A DNA stretch of 64,000 nucleotides from Saururus chinensis (Eukaryota; Streptophyta; Magnoliopsida; Piperales; Saururaceae), in the NCBI GenBank assembly GCA_035235625.1, contig CP141148.1:10163001-10227000 (forward strand). Direction: 5' to 3'. Below are positions 1 through 11,330 of this stretch, piece by piece; within the stretch, counting starts at the first letter, position 1; every line of letters starts with the position of its first letter. The notes under the pieces were generated by a model. The model was not told where the DNA came from, did not search any database, and saw nothing but the letters and a program-made list of their open reading frames with translations. A program made the position numbers and the translations under genes.

Positions 1-1163
1 CTATGGCTCTTCCACATAAAACTAAGTCTTCAATGTTACTTCAAAAAAATAAATAAAAATTTAGTGCTAATATTAATGAATTAACTAACTACTTACATGT
101 TGATTTGAGCCTCATTATGTCATATAAACAACTTAGTTATCTAGATGTTTTAACTTGGTAGCAAACATATGGAAGTAATTATCTTGTGTTATATGCCTTA
201 GCTCGTGATTTACTAACCCCCCCCCCCCCTAATATCCACAATAGCATCAGAATCTACTTTTTGTGTAGGAGGTAGGGTGTTGGACAAAAGGCAAAGTTGA
301 CTAATACGTGATGTAGTGGAGGCATGCATTTTCTTGAAGGATTGGTTGGATGCAGAAGAAATGACACAAACTCCAAATTTTGAAGAGGAAGTAGGAGAAT
401 ATATAGAAAACTTGATAATTAATAATTAGTTAATTATGTAATTTTTATTTATTTTTTATATTTAATATTTTGTACTATAATTACAAATGATAGATAGGTG
501 AGTGGGTGTCAACCTAGTTGGGATTTACTCATTCTATAGTGATGCAATTTTAACTTGTACTTTGCAAATTATAATCCTATTGTATAATTTTATAAAAAAA
601 AGTTAATAGATATTATTTTTGAATTTTCTATTCTTTTTTTTAAAAAAATAATTACAAAGAGGGGGGAGTGGGCATAGTTGGCCAACCCAGCCCAGAACCC
701 GGTATAAGAGGACTGTGGGCCAGACCCAACCTGTTCAATATGCAGGCCCCAATAGGCCCATGCCCACCCCTACATAAGCCTAGAGGTATGATGAGTGGAC
801 ACAAATCTAGTAAGATAAGTGGTCACACAATTTGCTTTTCTATAAATATGTTAAAGCGACAAAATATGTTGAAATAGAATAAACTTTATTTCCTTAATGA
901 TATACACAAGGGACCACATGATTGAAGCTTTACTAAGAATTGTATCAACCAGAATAGAAGAATTTGATTCAATAAAAAGTAGGATGTAGTTAAATGCTAT
1001 AGCTTATCTCAAACCTCCAATCAAAGCCAATGTTTTTACTATTATACTAGTATTATGGCGATAATAATGATGATAGATGAGATAAACAATATCACGATTG
1101 CCTCTAGTGACTCCACCATGCACCTCCATAAGGACCTGAATTTCCTTTTGAAGTCTCATCCAC
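1..1163. other. AT-rich intergenic DNA, no gene seen
   Basis: No reading frame here resembles a known protein on either strand. The only local structure is a run of eleven C residues near 218-228. The short open frame at 668-877 has repetitive, glycine/proline-rich composition and no recognisable domain. Confidence 0.6.
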
Positions 1164-2120
1164 GCACTACAAGAAGCAAAACCATTAGCAAAACTTTTAA
1201 GCATTGGTAATAGTTAAAAAAGCATCGCTAATAACTATTAGCGATGTTTACAAAGCATCATTAAAGTGTTGATAATAATCCTGCTGCAACCGCTCATTAG
1301 CAACACACATAAAAAGTGTCGCTACTAGTACTATTATTAACATCACTAATATAAGTTTATTTGTGATGTTTTAAAATGTGTCGCTAATAATAACATTATT
1401 AGTGACACTTACTACAAAGCGTCACTAATAGTATATTATTAGTGATGATTTTTAAGCATTCTTAATATGAAAATTTTATTTAAAAAAATAAAAAAATATA
1501 TTAGCAACATTTTTTAAACGCTGCTAAAAGTTTTTTAGCGACACTTGAAACAAAACATTACTAATAAAATAAAAAATGTGTCACTAATTATAAGTTAAGT
1601 TATTAGTGATGCTTATTTACAAGCATTACTAATACAAAAATTTTGAATTAGTTGAAATAGTGGGGACACTATATCATAAGAGTCACTACTACTTGTATTA
1701 TTTGCAACGATCATAGTATAAAGCCTTTTTTTAAGAAATGGTACTTTTTGCGACACTCAATTTAGAGCAAATAGTTATAATAGTTGTGACGCTTCTAATG
1801 AAAAGTAAATAGGTTTAATTTTTTAATCTCTCAATCATTTCTCTCTCTTCACTATTTCTCTCTTCTCTCTCTTCTACCCCTCTCTCTTCTCCTTCTCTCT
1901 CTCCTCTCTCTCCCTCCCTCCCTCCCTCCCTCTTTCTCTTCCTTCCCTTTTTGCGAAGTTTCAAATGAAGGGTTGAAAAAATGGGGTGCGGGCAAAACTT
2001 TGCCTACGATAAATACCCTAGCTCCCCCACCCGAGGTGGGATAATTTTTTTCAAAATTTGTTATTATTATTGACTCTTTTAAAAGTGTAGCTAATAATTA
2101 TTTTTTATTTTTTATTTTAT
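1164..2120 (+). mobile_element. CACTA (En/Spm) transposon end with subterminal repeats
   Basis: The segment opens with CACTACAAGAAG, the classic terminal motif of plant CACTA elements. About 600 bases of subterminal repeats follow, built from many direct and inverted copies of a short motif close to TTAGCGACGC/AGCGTCGCTAA (for example around 1240, 1320, 1380-1440, 1520-1610). I did not find the matching opposite end (TTCTTGTAGTG), so the element is probably truncated, and its inner limit is a guess. No transposase is visible. Confidence 0.6.
1843..1950. repeat. Pyrimidine-only microsatellite (CT/CCTC-rich)
   Basis: About 100 bases consist almost entirely of CT, CTT and CCCT units on the plus strand. 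It is low-complexity sequence inside the CACTA-derived region. Confidence 0.85.
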
Positions 2121-2179
2121 TACAGGCTTGATCACCACTATATGGTGTACTCCTCCTATTTCTCTTAAACTATTATTTA

Positions 2180-2880
2180 AGGCTGAAATGGAGGCTCACT
2201 GCTCTCAAGGCTTATGTTATAATTATGACAAAAAGTATACCCCTAGTCACCATTGCAATGTTAAAGATGATCCAACCCTATGGATTCTCCTGTCCCTGTG
2301 GCTGAGTTTGACCTTTCCCTCGCCACCTTAGTAAATGATGTTGACCTATACTTGTCATTTCATGCCTATGAAGTTGGTTATACTCTCAATACTATGCACA
2401 CCAATGGCAAAATGGAAAAACAATATGTCATGGTTTTTATCGATACAGATAGCACCCATAGTTTCATTAATGAAGTCATTACTAAAGAGTTGAGCTTGCA
2501 TATCTCTGATTGTCCTAACTTTGATGTTATGGTTGGGATGGTGTAAAGCTTCGCAGCATGAGGGTTTGTCATAAGGCATGTCTCCTTGCCCAAGGCTTTA
2601 CTATCCAATTTGATTTCTATGTCTTAGCTATCAATGCCGCTAACATCGTTCTTGGCATGGATTGGTTGTGAACATTGAGAAAGGTCAAATGGGACTTTGA
2701 ATGCATGCAGATGAGCTTTAAGCTCGATGGGGTCAAACACATCCTTACCACCTAACCTTCAAATAAATTGCGCATCATTCAACACCCTCTCCAAAGTATA
2801 ATTGGATCCTCCAGCCTCTTGCTATTGATGAGCGTCTTGGTCCTTCTTGGCCATGAAGACAAGACCTAGAGAAAACAATG
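2180..2880 (+). mobile_element. Ty3/Gypsy fragment: gag zinc knuckle and aspartic protease
   Basis: Translation shows a degenerate gag zinc-knuckle stretch (KGLC-type, here SQGLCYNYDKKY) around 2195-2260. About 180 bases later there is a retroviral-type aspartic protease core with VFIDTDSTHSFI, where families normally have IDTGSTHSFI. The Gly to Asp change beside the catalytic Asp, plus several stops after 2546, make it non-functional. No LTRs or reverse transcriptase follow, so this is a decayed internal fragment. Confidence 0.7.
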
Positions 2881-4711
2881 GTGGATTAATATGATTTTTA
2901 ATTAGAGTTTAATTAGGACTTTCTTTATATAAGTATTCCCTAGTTTAGGTTTGCTTTCTTAGTTCAAATTTCATTCCTAGTTAGAGAAGACTGAAGCCTA
3001 TAAATCATGTACTCCTCCACAATCATTGAAGACAAATTATTAAGCATTAGTCCAATTAATTTAATTTATATATGCATTTATCTAACTCTCTTACCCCTCT
3101 TCTCCTTTCCTACATACACTCTTCTCCTTAATTTCACCCTTATAACCTAAGGGTTGCAACAACTCCTTGCCTTGCTTCTCCTAGTTCCTCTATCTCGAGT
3201 GGATTCTCCTTGCTTGTGTTTTCCTTAGTCCATTCTTATGCTTCCTCCATGCTAAATATCACATTTCTACTTACCACTACTTTGTGTGTAAGTGGATTGT
3301 AGAGTTTCTAATCCTTGGACTCCTCGTTATATCCAATGAAAATGCACTTCTCCCCACAATCTTTCTCTTTGCCTCAGGGACTTGGGCATATGCTATGCAT
3401 CCAAAGACCCTAAGGTGTGTTACACTTGGCTTGTGATCACTCCAAGCTTCCTTAGGTGTCATGTTCTTCACAATCTTGGTGAGACACCGTTTGAGAAAAT
3501 AGGTTGTGCAGCTACTACTACTGCTACTGCCCAAAAATTCTTTGGCAATTTCTTCTCCTTTAACATGGTTCCACATGTCAAGAATAGTTCAGTTCTTCCT
3601 TTCTATGATGCCCAATGTTGAGAATTTTGCTTCTCATATTGGGTTCAAAATACACATTTGAGATATATTGTAGAACATCATTCTTTTGATAGATCTTGAT
3701 CTTACCTTTACCTTTTATAGACACCTTCGATGCATCTTATGGCTAATGTTGCCATGAATTTCTTCAATCAGGTCTTCAAAGAGCACATTCTTGCCACACA
3801 TGTGATTGCTTGCTCTAGAGTCAAAATACCATGCATCTTGTTGGTCAATTTCACCTTCTTTCTTCTCATCAAATGCTTCTGCAACATCGGAATATAATTT
3901 TTATTTTTTTAATTTATTACTCCAGCACTCCGAAGTATAATGTCTAGTCTTGCTATTGTAGCACTGGACATTTATTTGGTTTCCCTATCCACGACTGTGA
4001 ATAGACTTGCCTCTACCAATTCCTCTTCCATTGTTAGCAGTCCTTGATTGATTTTTGGATTAATAGTTTCTTCTTCCAAGGCCTCTTCCATGATAACCAT
4101 TAGTGAAGTCTTCATGTTGTGAACAACTACCCTTCTAATCATTTAGAGTCAATTTTGACTCTAGTGTTTGCTCTAAAACTGCCAACTTGCTTCTCTTTTG
4201 TATTACCAGCTCATGCACTTGGAGAGATCCCATTCTTCAACTATGAGATTGTTTAGATCTTATGACTCTTTAATGACCACAACCACATATTCAAATATGG
4301 TTGTGAGGGATCTTAATATTTTTTCCACCACTTAAGCATCTTTAATCCTTTCTCTATTCCTTATTAGTTGATTAACAATGACTAATAACCATGAGAAGTA
4401 GTTATAGATCGACTCACATTCTTTTATATGAACAGCCTCAAAATCAGCTTTTAGAGTTTGTAGGTGAACTCTCTTCCCATAATCAACACCCTTCAAGAAG
4501 ATGTTGAGAATATCCGACACTTCTTTGCTTGCCTCTTTTACAATCTTCTCAAATGTTGACTCATCCACTCCTTGATAGGGTATGAATAACATCTTTTCGT
4601 CCTTCTTTCTTTGCTCCTTAAGAGACTTCTTTTGCTACTTGGTGCAGGTGGCTTCTTGCTTGGCAGTAAGCTTCATGTATTCATTTGCAACTACCTTTGA
4701 TAAATCCTGGG

Positions 4712-4924
4712 GGAAGCATTTTCTATGCTCCCCAAAAAGTATGAGCCGAGCGTAAGGAATGTCAGGGAGCCTTCAATTTTGAAAATCAACGGTGCACACG
4801 GTACCGCAAGTAATGCATGCGCTATCGTGTGCGACCGTGTGGGCTGTCGATTTTTAAAATCGACGGCTCCCAGGTGTTCCTTACGCTCAGCTCATGCTCA
4901 CCGTGGAGCATAAAAAATGCTTCC
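4712..4924. mobile_element. MULE-type MITE, copy 1, with 9-bp target duplication
   Basis: This 213-bp element has near-perfect terminal inverted repeats (GGAAGCATTTTCTATGC at the left; the right end reads GGAAGCATTTTTTATGC when reversed) and a long imperfect palindromic interior. It is flanked by AATCCTGGG (4703-4711) and AATCTTGGG (4925-4933), a 9-bp duplication with one mismatch. A 9-bp duplication is the signature of Mutator-like transposition. It lies inside the gag of the Copia remnant, so it is younger than that element. A relative is at 41173-41368. Confidence 0.8.
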
Positions 4925-5296
4925 AATCTTGGGACCTAAACAAGGCCATCATTTGGATTTGCCAATTTTCTTAATTATCCTTCACCAACTTGGGAACTTG
5001 AGTTTGAACCAAATTGGAAGCCATCTTTAATGTAGGGTGAATGGGAAAAGACTTCCCGACCTTCAATCTTAGCTCTATACTACTATGTAGGAGCTTAGCT
5101 TTGCAAAACCTTTCATTCACAACAAGGTTTTTTGTGAAAAATATAAGAGGGAAGAAGATCTCAAAGTATGAAAGAAAAATTCCTCTCAATTTTCACTATC
5201 TCAAAAAGAATACAATGTTGCTACCTTCACTGCCTCTCACTCTTACTTCTCTTTGGTTTCTTTTACTCACTTGTGCACAAATTACTTATACTTCTC

Positions 5297-5305
5297 TATT
5301 TATAG
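5297..5305 (-). promoter_or_regulatory. TATA box of the Copia LTR
   Basis: On the minus strand, TATAAATAG lies about 270 bases upstream of the gag start at 5024. This spacing fits an LTR promoter followed by R, U5 and a leader. It supports reading 5045-5563 as LTR, though I could not locate a second copy. Confidence 0.45.
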
Positions 5306-5563
5306 ACCCTCTAAGACTTCTCTAAAATCATCATTAATTTCATGCATTTACTTACAAGTCAAGTTTGTAGAAGATATTCTAAAAACTTTATTATTCTAGC
5401 AACTTTTACAATTCTAAGACATTCCTTTCTTCAACATTCTTTTCTAAGATATTTTTTTATTGATCTTGGGCTTATTTAGACATATTTAATAAATTCTATT
5501 TAGGCTTTATGTGTTCATTAGGCCCATAATGGCCTTTTCATTTATATCCAGAAAAAACTAACA

Positions 5564-6489
5564 AAAGGAGGCGACGCCCATTCATGTTTTAACATATGTA
5601 AGTCAAAACCTGAATATATTAAAAATTTTAATACGTAGAAACTATCTAAATATGTCATACAGTAATATTGCATGGCTTATGACATGGTTCCCCTATTAAT
5701 TTTTTGAGGTAATGGCCACCAGTAAGCACCAGTAGTCGGCCAGAGCACGATGTGGGTTCTAGTGGTCCAATGCTGATGAACCAACAGTGACTCACTTTGG
5801 CAAATGGCATTCTGTAACTTGGTTCTGGTCTATCTGGCCGGTTACTCTTGGTGCTTCTCTGCGTGGCTTGCTGGTCTCCGATGGTTCGATCTCTTCACTT
5901 TTGTTCATGGACAAAACCTCTTTTTTTGTAGGCACGGCAACTGTCCTTGGACATAGCCACTTAGGTGATTAGATGAGTGTTGAAGTGGTTGGAGAGAATG
6001 ATGGACGTGTTGACGACTTTGACTAATTAGGGTAACTAGGGTAAGGTTCTCTAGATTAAGTAACTTAGAATATAATATTAGTTTAAACTCTTATATGTCA
6101 TATTTGTTATTTGTAATATTACTATTAGACAAATTAGTTTGTTTTGAAAAGCCAAATAGAGCTATTAATGTGGGATAAAAGAATATTTAATAATTAACTT
6201 TAAAGAAGAACTCAAATATAACATGCACATTATTGTATTTAAATTGTTAAAGATTAAGTATAAAAAAATAATGCTTAAGAATAGTTATAGAGAAATCATA
6301 ATTATCCTTAATATTAGAATGAACATTGTTTTTAAAAGTTAACTGGACCTTGGATAAATAGTTGAAAAAAGGTCTCTGTCCATGGCCATGTCCGAAAATA
6401 TGCGAACAAAAGAATTTGATCGAACACTATCATGGACACCTTGGACACGACCTAGATGTCAGACGATGGATGTCCATGACTAGCCCTAG
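5564..6489. other. No gene seen; remnant of a Stowaway-like MITE
   Basis: Nothing recognisable is encoded. A short stretch at about 6140-6180 (AGCTATTAATGTGGGA) matches the inner part of the Stowaway element at 45950-46006 and is probably a decayed relative. Confidence 0.45.
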
Positions 6490-6775
6490 CCACATGGAAC
6501 ATGCATCATGTGTTTAAAAACTCTTCTATATAGTAGTGGATCATTTTGAATATCGGGAATTTCAGCAAAAATAATTTGGCATAAGTTTATGCTCCTAACA
6601 TCTTGTGGATTTTATCCATTTTAAATAAACAATGCACATGAGGTAATCCCCGTTTTCGGAATTCAATGACATCAAGAGGGAGAACGACTTTAGCTCAAAG
6701 ATATTTAGTTAAAGTCAAATCTTTTAGGTTATCCACCTTTTCTTTGAATACTCTTACTATGATGAGTTCTAGATG

Positions 6776-7105
6776 ATGTTGTCATCGGGTTGGGTTCAAG
6801 TCAAGTGTTGCCAAACCTGAACCTGATACCACTTAAGAAAACTGCAACCCAAACCCGACCCGACCCGTTTGACCCAATTAGAATAAAAAAATTATTTTTT
6901 AAATAAATTTTAAAAAAATTTAAATAAAAATAATATTAAATAATATATAAAAAAATTAAAATTTTTATATTCGTCAGTTGGATCATCTAAAACTTGAACC
7001 TGACTTAAATAGTTATTCGGGTTAAATTTTAAAAATCAAAACCAACCGATTAGGGTCAGTTGGGTTTTACCGTATACCCGACCCGAGTGGCATCCCTAGT
7101 TCAAG
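6776..7105. repeat. CCCGACCC-rich interspersed repeat inside the Helitron remnant
   Basis: A block full of CCCGACCC/GGGTCGGG-like words at both ends encloses an AT-rich centre. It ends in GTGGCATCCCTAG, a terminal sequence shared by common plant repeats whose other end begins CTAGGGATGCCA. It separates Helitron blocks B and C, so it inserted after the Helitron. Similar material lies at 58188-58612 and around 27600-27710. Confidence 0.5.
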
Positions 7106-7639
7106 ACTATCTAGTGCATTATCCTCTAATTTAAGGTTGTAAACACTTTCTGGCCAATATGGACTGGGTGTCATAATTATAAATAGATCAGGTTTTCCAT
7201 ATGTTTGTAATAAAATCATTGCATCCAAATAGCAAGGTCACATATCTCGTGGTCCTTCAATGGAAGATGGGGGCAACACAATTCTCTTTCCAATCTTACG
7301 CCCATCTGTCTCTCCCAAAGTAACACTGTCAATAATTTCTTGATCAAGGTTGAGCATATTGTGTGCTGGTTTTGGTACAAAAAACATAATCTCTTTGTCT
7401 CTGTTTTTAACATACATGTCATAATGAACTAGTTGAAGAAATGGTCAGCATGTATAATGCTCCAATTCTAGGATGAACTCATTTGAAATAATTATGCATA
7501 ATATTCCCTACATATGACATCATTCTTTTGTTTGTGCGTAGAGCAATCAATTTCCAATGTACGTTCAAATGTATCTTGGTTTGTGTAGATGTTGCATGGT
7601 AGCTTATTCAAAATAGATCTTTTTATGTTGGTGTGCCTG

Positions 7640-9055
7640 TTGTTACATCTGAACCAAGACTATGAAGAAGTCAAATTCAGATTTTTTAACTTGCCAATTG
7701 TAGTAGACAAGGTCGATGCACAGGGAAAGCCTTGTGCAACAAAGAAAATTGTTACGAAAAAGTAGATGAAGGAAAAATTAAGAAAGAAAGAGTAGAAGAG
7801 TATTGAGGTAATATAGAGTCAAGAAATCAAGATGAGAAAATACTGAGGCATTAAGGATCATTGTAACATCTAATAATGTTCTTCATGTATCATGTTATCT
7901 TAGTTAGAATCGAATGAAGATTCTATCTAACCAGAAGATATGAACATTAAAATTAAAATTAAAGATAGAAAATATTTTGGATAGATGAAGGATAAAAATA
8001 ATTGTCTCTTAAAGATTTCTATGTATCTAAATCACAAAAGATCATGAAGGAGAGCCTTCAAGCATCTTATGTATCCAAATCACAAAGAAACAAGAAGAAG
8101 AACAATATTAAATAAACATCACTTTAAATAAACCATACTTACTTGAAACAATTGATGAAACATGAATTGAACTCCATTAGATTGTTACAAATCACCTCTA
8201 GCCTTAACTTGAGAGCTTAGAAAGCCATTACAATAAAACTAAAAATAAAAATACAAAATGAGAGAAGAAAATAGGAGAAAAGAGCTCCAAAGAGGAGAGA
8301 GTACTTCATCTATCACGTCCACCCCTCTATTTATAGGAATAAAAGAGGTTGCTTCAAAGAGAAAAGTGAAATCATATCTCTAGATTGCATCCTGATTGAT
8401 TTCTGATTGGTTGCTTCTTTAGCAATGATTAGATTCTAAATAAATCACATAAATTAATAATTTATTTAGCAAATAAGTATCTTTGAATCTTCCTTTAAAT
8501 ATCCAATCAGCCTCATTGTCTTCCCTTATGTGTATCAATCACAACCAATGAAAAAATTCTCCATGTGTTGGCCTCAGGTTAGTTTACTAGCTGTCCAATT
8601 GCATGCCAAATTCAACCCATAAATCTTCGAAATTTGGAACTTCTTCCTGAAATAATAAATGTAGCCACGGAAGTCTTCTTTCCAATACCACTATAATAAT
8701 ATCAATCCGAATTATAAAGAGAAAGATATGGTCGAAATACTATGGTTGTGTCAATCTGTCCGAATCAGCTTCTTTCCTAATTTAGTTCTCTTGATGCAAA
8801 TCTCAAATTAAACTGGTCTACATGGTTGTGTTCAACTATTCCATGTATGTTTAGACCATTAAGAGCCCATTCTTGACTTTTAAATAGCTTTGGGTAGTTG
8901 GGCTTCACTTTCTCTTCTAGTTGGATCCTGTTAAAGCTTGTTTAGACATGTAAACTCAATTAAGGTCCAGCTAACCTATTCAAAACATAAATAACCCAAA
9001 TAAGCAATGACTTAACACAAAATAGGATTACAATTTGAAATTTTAAAATATTTTA
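7640..9055. other. Unidentified AT-rich insertion within the Helitron remnant
   Basis: About 1.4 kb separates two Helitron-coding blocks that are adjacent in intact Helitron proteins. It contains no recognisable protein. I could not find convincing terminal repeats or a target duplication, so its identity is open; a solo LTR would be a reasonable guess. Confidence 0.35.
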
Positions 9056-9743
9056 TTGAACATTATTTCAGTGCATCAGTGCCATCCCATTTCCTCTCTT
9101 GGAAATAACAAAGGATATTGCAACAGGTCATAACATCCATAATATGGTTGCTATATAATGGCAATTAGCCCTCCCGTGTACAATGTGTTCTCTTTCGCAT
9201 ACACTTAATTCATGATATCCTTCAATCCAAACAGCAGCACCCTACAATAACAAGGTGCATTGTACACATGCTAATCTTGATCACAACTTTTACAAAGAGC
9301 TATCCCATAGTCTTCAATATTTTCCAAGTCTCTAAGAGATCTCAAAAACTCTATATATAGATTATCGTAAGAATGAGATTAGTTTGCCTATAGAAGTTGT
9401 CCATGTAACACATTTGGTTTTCAACCTCATGTTGTGTGTCATAAAAGTATAGCTGTAGGAATCTTAGACCCTTTTCAATTGGTTTAAGTGGAAACAAAGA
9501 GTGATATATTTGTCCATGCAACCTATGTGTATAAATATCAAAATCCATATTTGCAATAGTCTCATCTATTTGTGGTGGCATTGATGTGAAAGAAAACATA
9601 TTATTATACCTTTTGATGAGATTACAAAAAAATTTGAATTCCTAGGACATATTAGTAAATAAAATTTTTAACTCAATTAGGTGGGAGTTAATGTGTATAC
9701 GGATCTCTCCGTTTCTGCAGCAAAACATAGGAGAATCTTCATC

Positions 9744-9994
9744 CATCCGTAGATTATGAACCTCAGGCTTTTCTTTTCAAAGTCCTAGGTAAGTTGAAGG
9801 TTTCTTCCTCTTCTAAAACACTTGGACTTTCATTTATTTGGCAGTTAATATATGGAGTCCGACTATGTAAAGTCTGAATTTGTTATTTTGACATATATAC
9901 ACCAAATATAAGTTTTGGCTGTGGTGTTAAAATAACCTTCAAACTTATGATGAAGACTTTGAAAAGAAAAGCCAAGGTTAATAATCTATAGATG
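9744..9994. repeat. Inverted-repeat (foldback) element with ~65-bp arms
   Basis: The left arm (9744-9811) and the right arm (about 9930-9994) are reverse complements with few mismatches. They share GGCTTTTCTTTTCAAAGTC and a following TAAGTTGAAGGTT. The loop is about 120 bases and AT-rich. The structure looks like a small foldback MITE. No target duplication was identified. Confidence 0.6.
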
Positions 9995-10516
9995 CGATGG
10001 TCCCCCTCTCTTCTCTACATCAACTCGCGATGACAAGAGGCTGCTAGCCATGGCCAAAGAAGTCCCATGTTGAAACTTCAAATTGTAATATTTTTATCAC
10101 TAAAGTTTTGACATTTATTGAAAATGGCATTTATGGTTGTATTTCATAGGTTTCCATTTTGGCACATAGGGAAATAGAGATGTCATTTGAAGAACCCCAA
10201 CAACTATTTTTGAAGGACCCCATTGGAGATTCTCTAAACTCTAGTTCTTGCCTCCTCTATAGCCAAAGCATGATATTGAAGATCTTGCTAATGTTTTAGA
10301 AGTTTCTCTCTTTTAGGCAAGAATTGACATCCTTCCCCTGCGGCCTTGGCTGAATTTTTGCACATCAAATTATGTGTAATTATCTACTAAAATTTTAATT
10401 GCATAAAACAACAAATAACCCATTGAATAAATCATCTGTACAATGCAACTCCACTGTGTCTCACTTCCAAGAAGAGAGAAAGAACTAAGAAAAACAAAAA
10501 AACTAATTGGAACATG
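9995..10516. other. Intergenic, 3' side of the RING gene
   Basis: No coding sequence was recognised. This stretch should contain the 3' untranslated region of the minus-strand RING gene; no specific polyadenylation site can be assigned with confidence. Confidence 0.4.
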
Positions 10517-11050
10517 TTACATGTGGGTATCATCCGTACACCGGGAAAAGAGTAAGGAGGACCGGCACATGGGACACCTAAACTTGGAGCTAGGACTTGT
10601 CAGCCACTCAAACAGGCACGCACTGTGGAACTTGTGCGAGCAGTGCGTCACTCTTGCCACCCCAAAATTTTGGAAACAGATTGGGCACTCGCCTTCTTGC
10701 TCCCCCACCCTGTTCATCTTCTTCACAATCCCGGCCACCACAATGATCATCGCAGCGCGAGGTCGATTCGCCATCGAGGCTTCTTCGTCATCTTCTTCAT
10801 CTCGATGATGCGGCCCTGAGAGAAGCTTCTTCGTACGAAAGCTCAGGTACAAGTCGTCCGCCTGCAAGGTGAATAGTAGCCTCTTCTCAGCAGGCTCGAC
10901 GCTCTCAAACAGTGGAACGATGTGGTTCAGCCTTTCCTCCATCTCTTCGAGTTGCATAACTTCAGCCTGGCGATGCTCCAGCATCCAGTCTCTCATGTCT
11001 TGCAGCATCTTGCTCAGTTCTGAAGCTGCGACCTGATCGGATGAAGACAT
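10517..11050 (-). CDS. RING-H2 finger protein, putative E3 ubiquitin ligase, intronless
   Basis: The predicted 177-aa protein ends in a RING-H2 (C3H2C3) domain at residues 122-162. Its ligands are visible as CPIC, then C-x-H in THCSHKFH, then H-x2-C, and finally CPMC, with 11 and 13 residues in the two loops. RING-H2 domains bind two zinc ions and recruit E2 enzymes, so a ubiquitin ligase role is likely; the substrate is unknown. Residues 10-60 are charged and probably helical (METERL-like heptads, MLQDMRDWMLEH). An acidic patch HHRDEEDDEE lies at 81-90, followed by a short hydrophobic stretch AAMIIVVAGIV (99-109) that is too short to be a sure membrane anchor. I chose the ATG at 11050, not the in-frame ATGs at 11140 and 11083, because a strong TATA box at 11098-11106 puts the transcript start downstream of both. 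The frame is intact and codon use is GC-richer than the surroundings. Confidence 0.8.
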   Translation of the reverse strand: MSSSDQVAASELSKMLQDMRDWMLEHRQAEVMQLEEMEERLNHIVPLFESVEPAEKRLLFTLQADDLYLSFRTKKLLSGPHHRDEEDDEEASMANRPRAAMIIVVAGIVKKMNRVGEQEGECPICFQNFGVARVTHCSHKFHSACLFEWLTSPSSKFRCPMCRSSLLFSRCTDDTHM

Positions 11051-11097
11051 GATTGCTGCTCTGCTTCTTTGAGTTCTTTTCATTGCCCATGAGTCCG

Positions 11098-11106
11098 TTT
11101 TATATA
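11098..11106 (-). promoter_or_regulatory. TATA box of the RING-H2 gene
   Basis: TATATAAAAC on the minus strand lies 48 bases upstream of the chosen ATG (11050). That leaves roughly 20 bases of leader if transcription starts about 30 bases downstream of the box. It decides the start codon. Confidence 0.6.
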
Positions 11107-11330
11107 CAGATTTGATTGGGGTTTCCTTGCTTATACTCAAGTAACCGCCAAACTGAGATTCCTAGCTCATGTAAAAATTGTGGCCGCCGGAGCATGTTTC
11201 CCAAAATAGCAGTTTGTCCTTTCTAGTTTATACTTATAGGAACTGGCATCCTCGTTTGCTATAGCCAAACTGTAAATTTTGTGGTTAATGTCCATGGCCA
11301 CCATAACGTTTCTTTATGTTTAAATTTTAT

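Larger units (their letters stand above)
3250..5563 (-). mobile_element. Ty1/Copia retrotransposon, decayed, with 5' LTR
   Basis: Read on the minus strand, the pieces are in Copia order. A probable LTR starts near 5563 and has a TATA box near 5300. Gag begins with MASNLVQTQVPKLVKDN at about 5024. Gag continues at 4640-4332 (YQGVDESTFEKI, LQTLKADFEAVH). A CCHC-like knuckle (CYNSKTRHYTSEC, one Cys missing) and a protease motif (FDSRASNHMC) lie near 3990-3800. An integrase piece at 3577-3277 carries NMTPKEAW and HLRVFGCIAYAQVP. Stops and frameshifts separate the parts, and the element ends abruptly after the integrase, without reverse transcriptase or a 3' LTR. Gag is interrupted by a MITE at 4712-4924. 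Confidence 0.8.
6490..9600 (-). mobile_element. Helitron Rep/helicase remnant (N-terminal and HUH Rep regions)
   Basis: Three blocks on the minus strand match plant Helitron proteins in the correct order. Block A (9600-9060) carries IYTHRLHGQIYH, LQLYFYDTQHE, VYNAPC and PLLFPRE-MGWH, the Helitron-like N domain. Block B (7450-7130) has a run ending RKIGKRIVLPPSSIEGPRDM and then GKPDLFIIMTPSPYWPE. Block C (6700-6490) has EFRKRGLPHVHCLF, which holds the two histidines of the HUH nickase motif, then AEIPDIQNDPLLYRRV and HGPCG-like HVPCG. Stops break the frame. A CCCGAC-rich repeat (6776-7105) and an unidentified insert (about 7640-9050) interrupt it. Neither the catalytic tyrosines nor the helicase motifs remain, and the element's termini are not located. 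Confidence 0.8.

Noticed and set aside
668-877. Open frame of 69 codons at the left of the window
   Set aside because: Composition is repetitive and the frame has no domain, splice context or promoter; it lies in repeat-like GGGCC/CCCAG text.
4725-4913. Open frame of 62 codons
   Set aside because: It lies entirely within the palindromic MITE at 4712-4924 and is a by-product of the arms.
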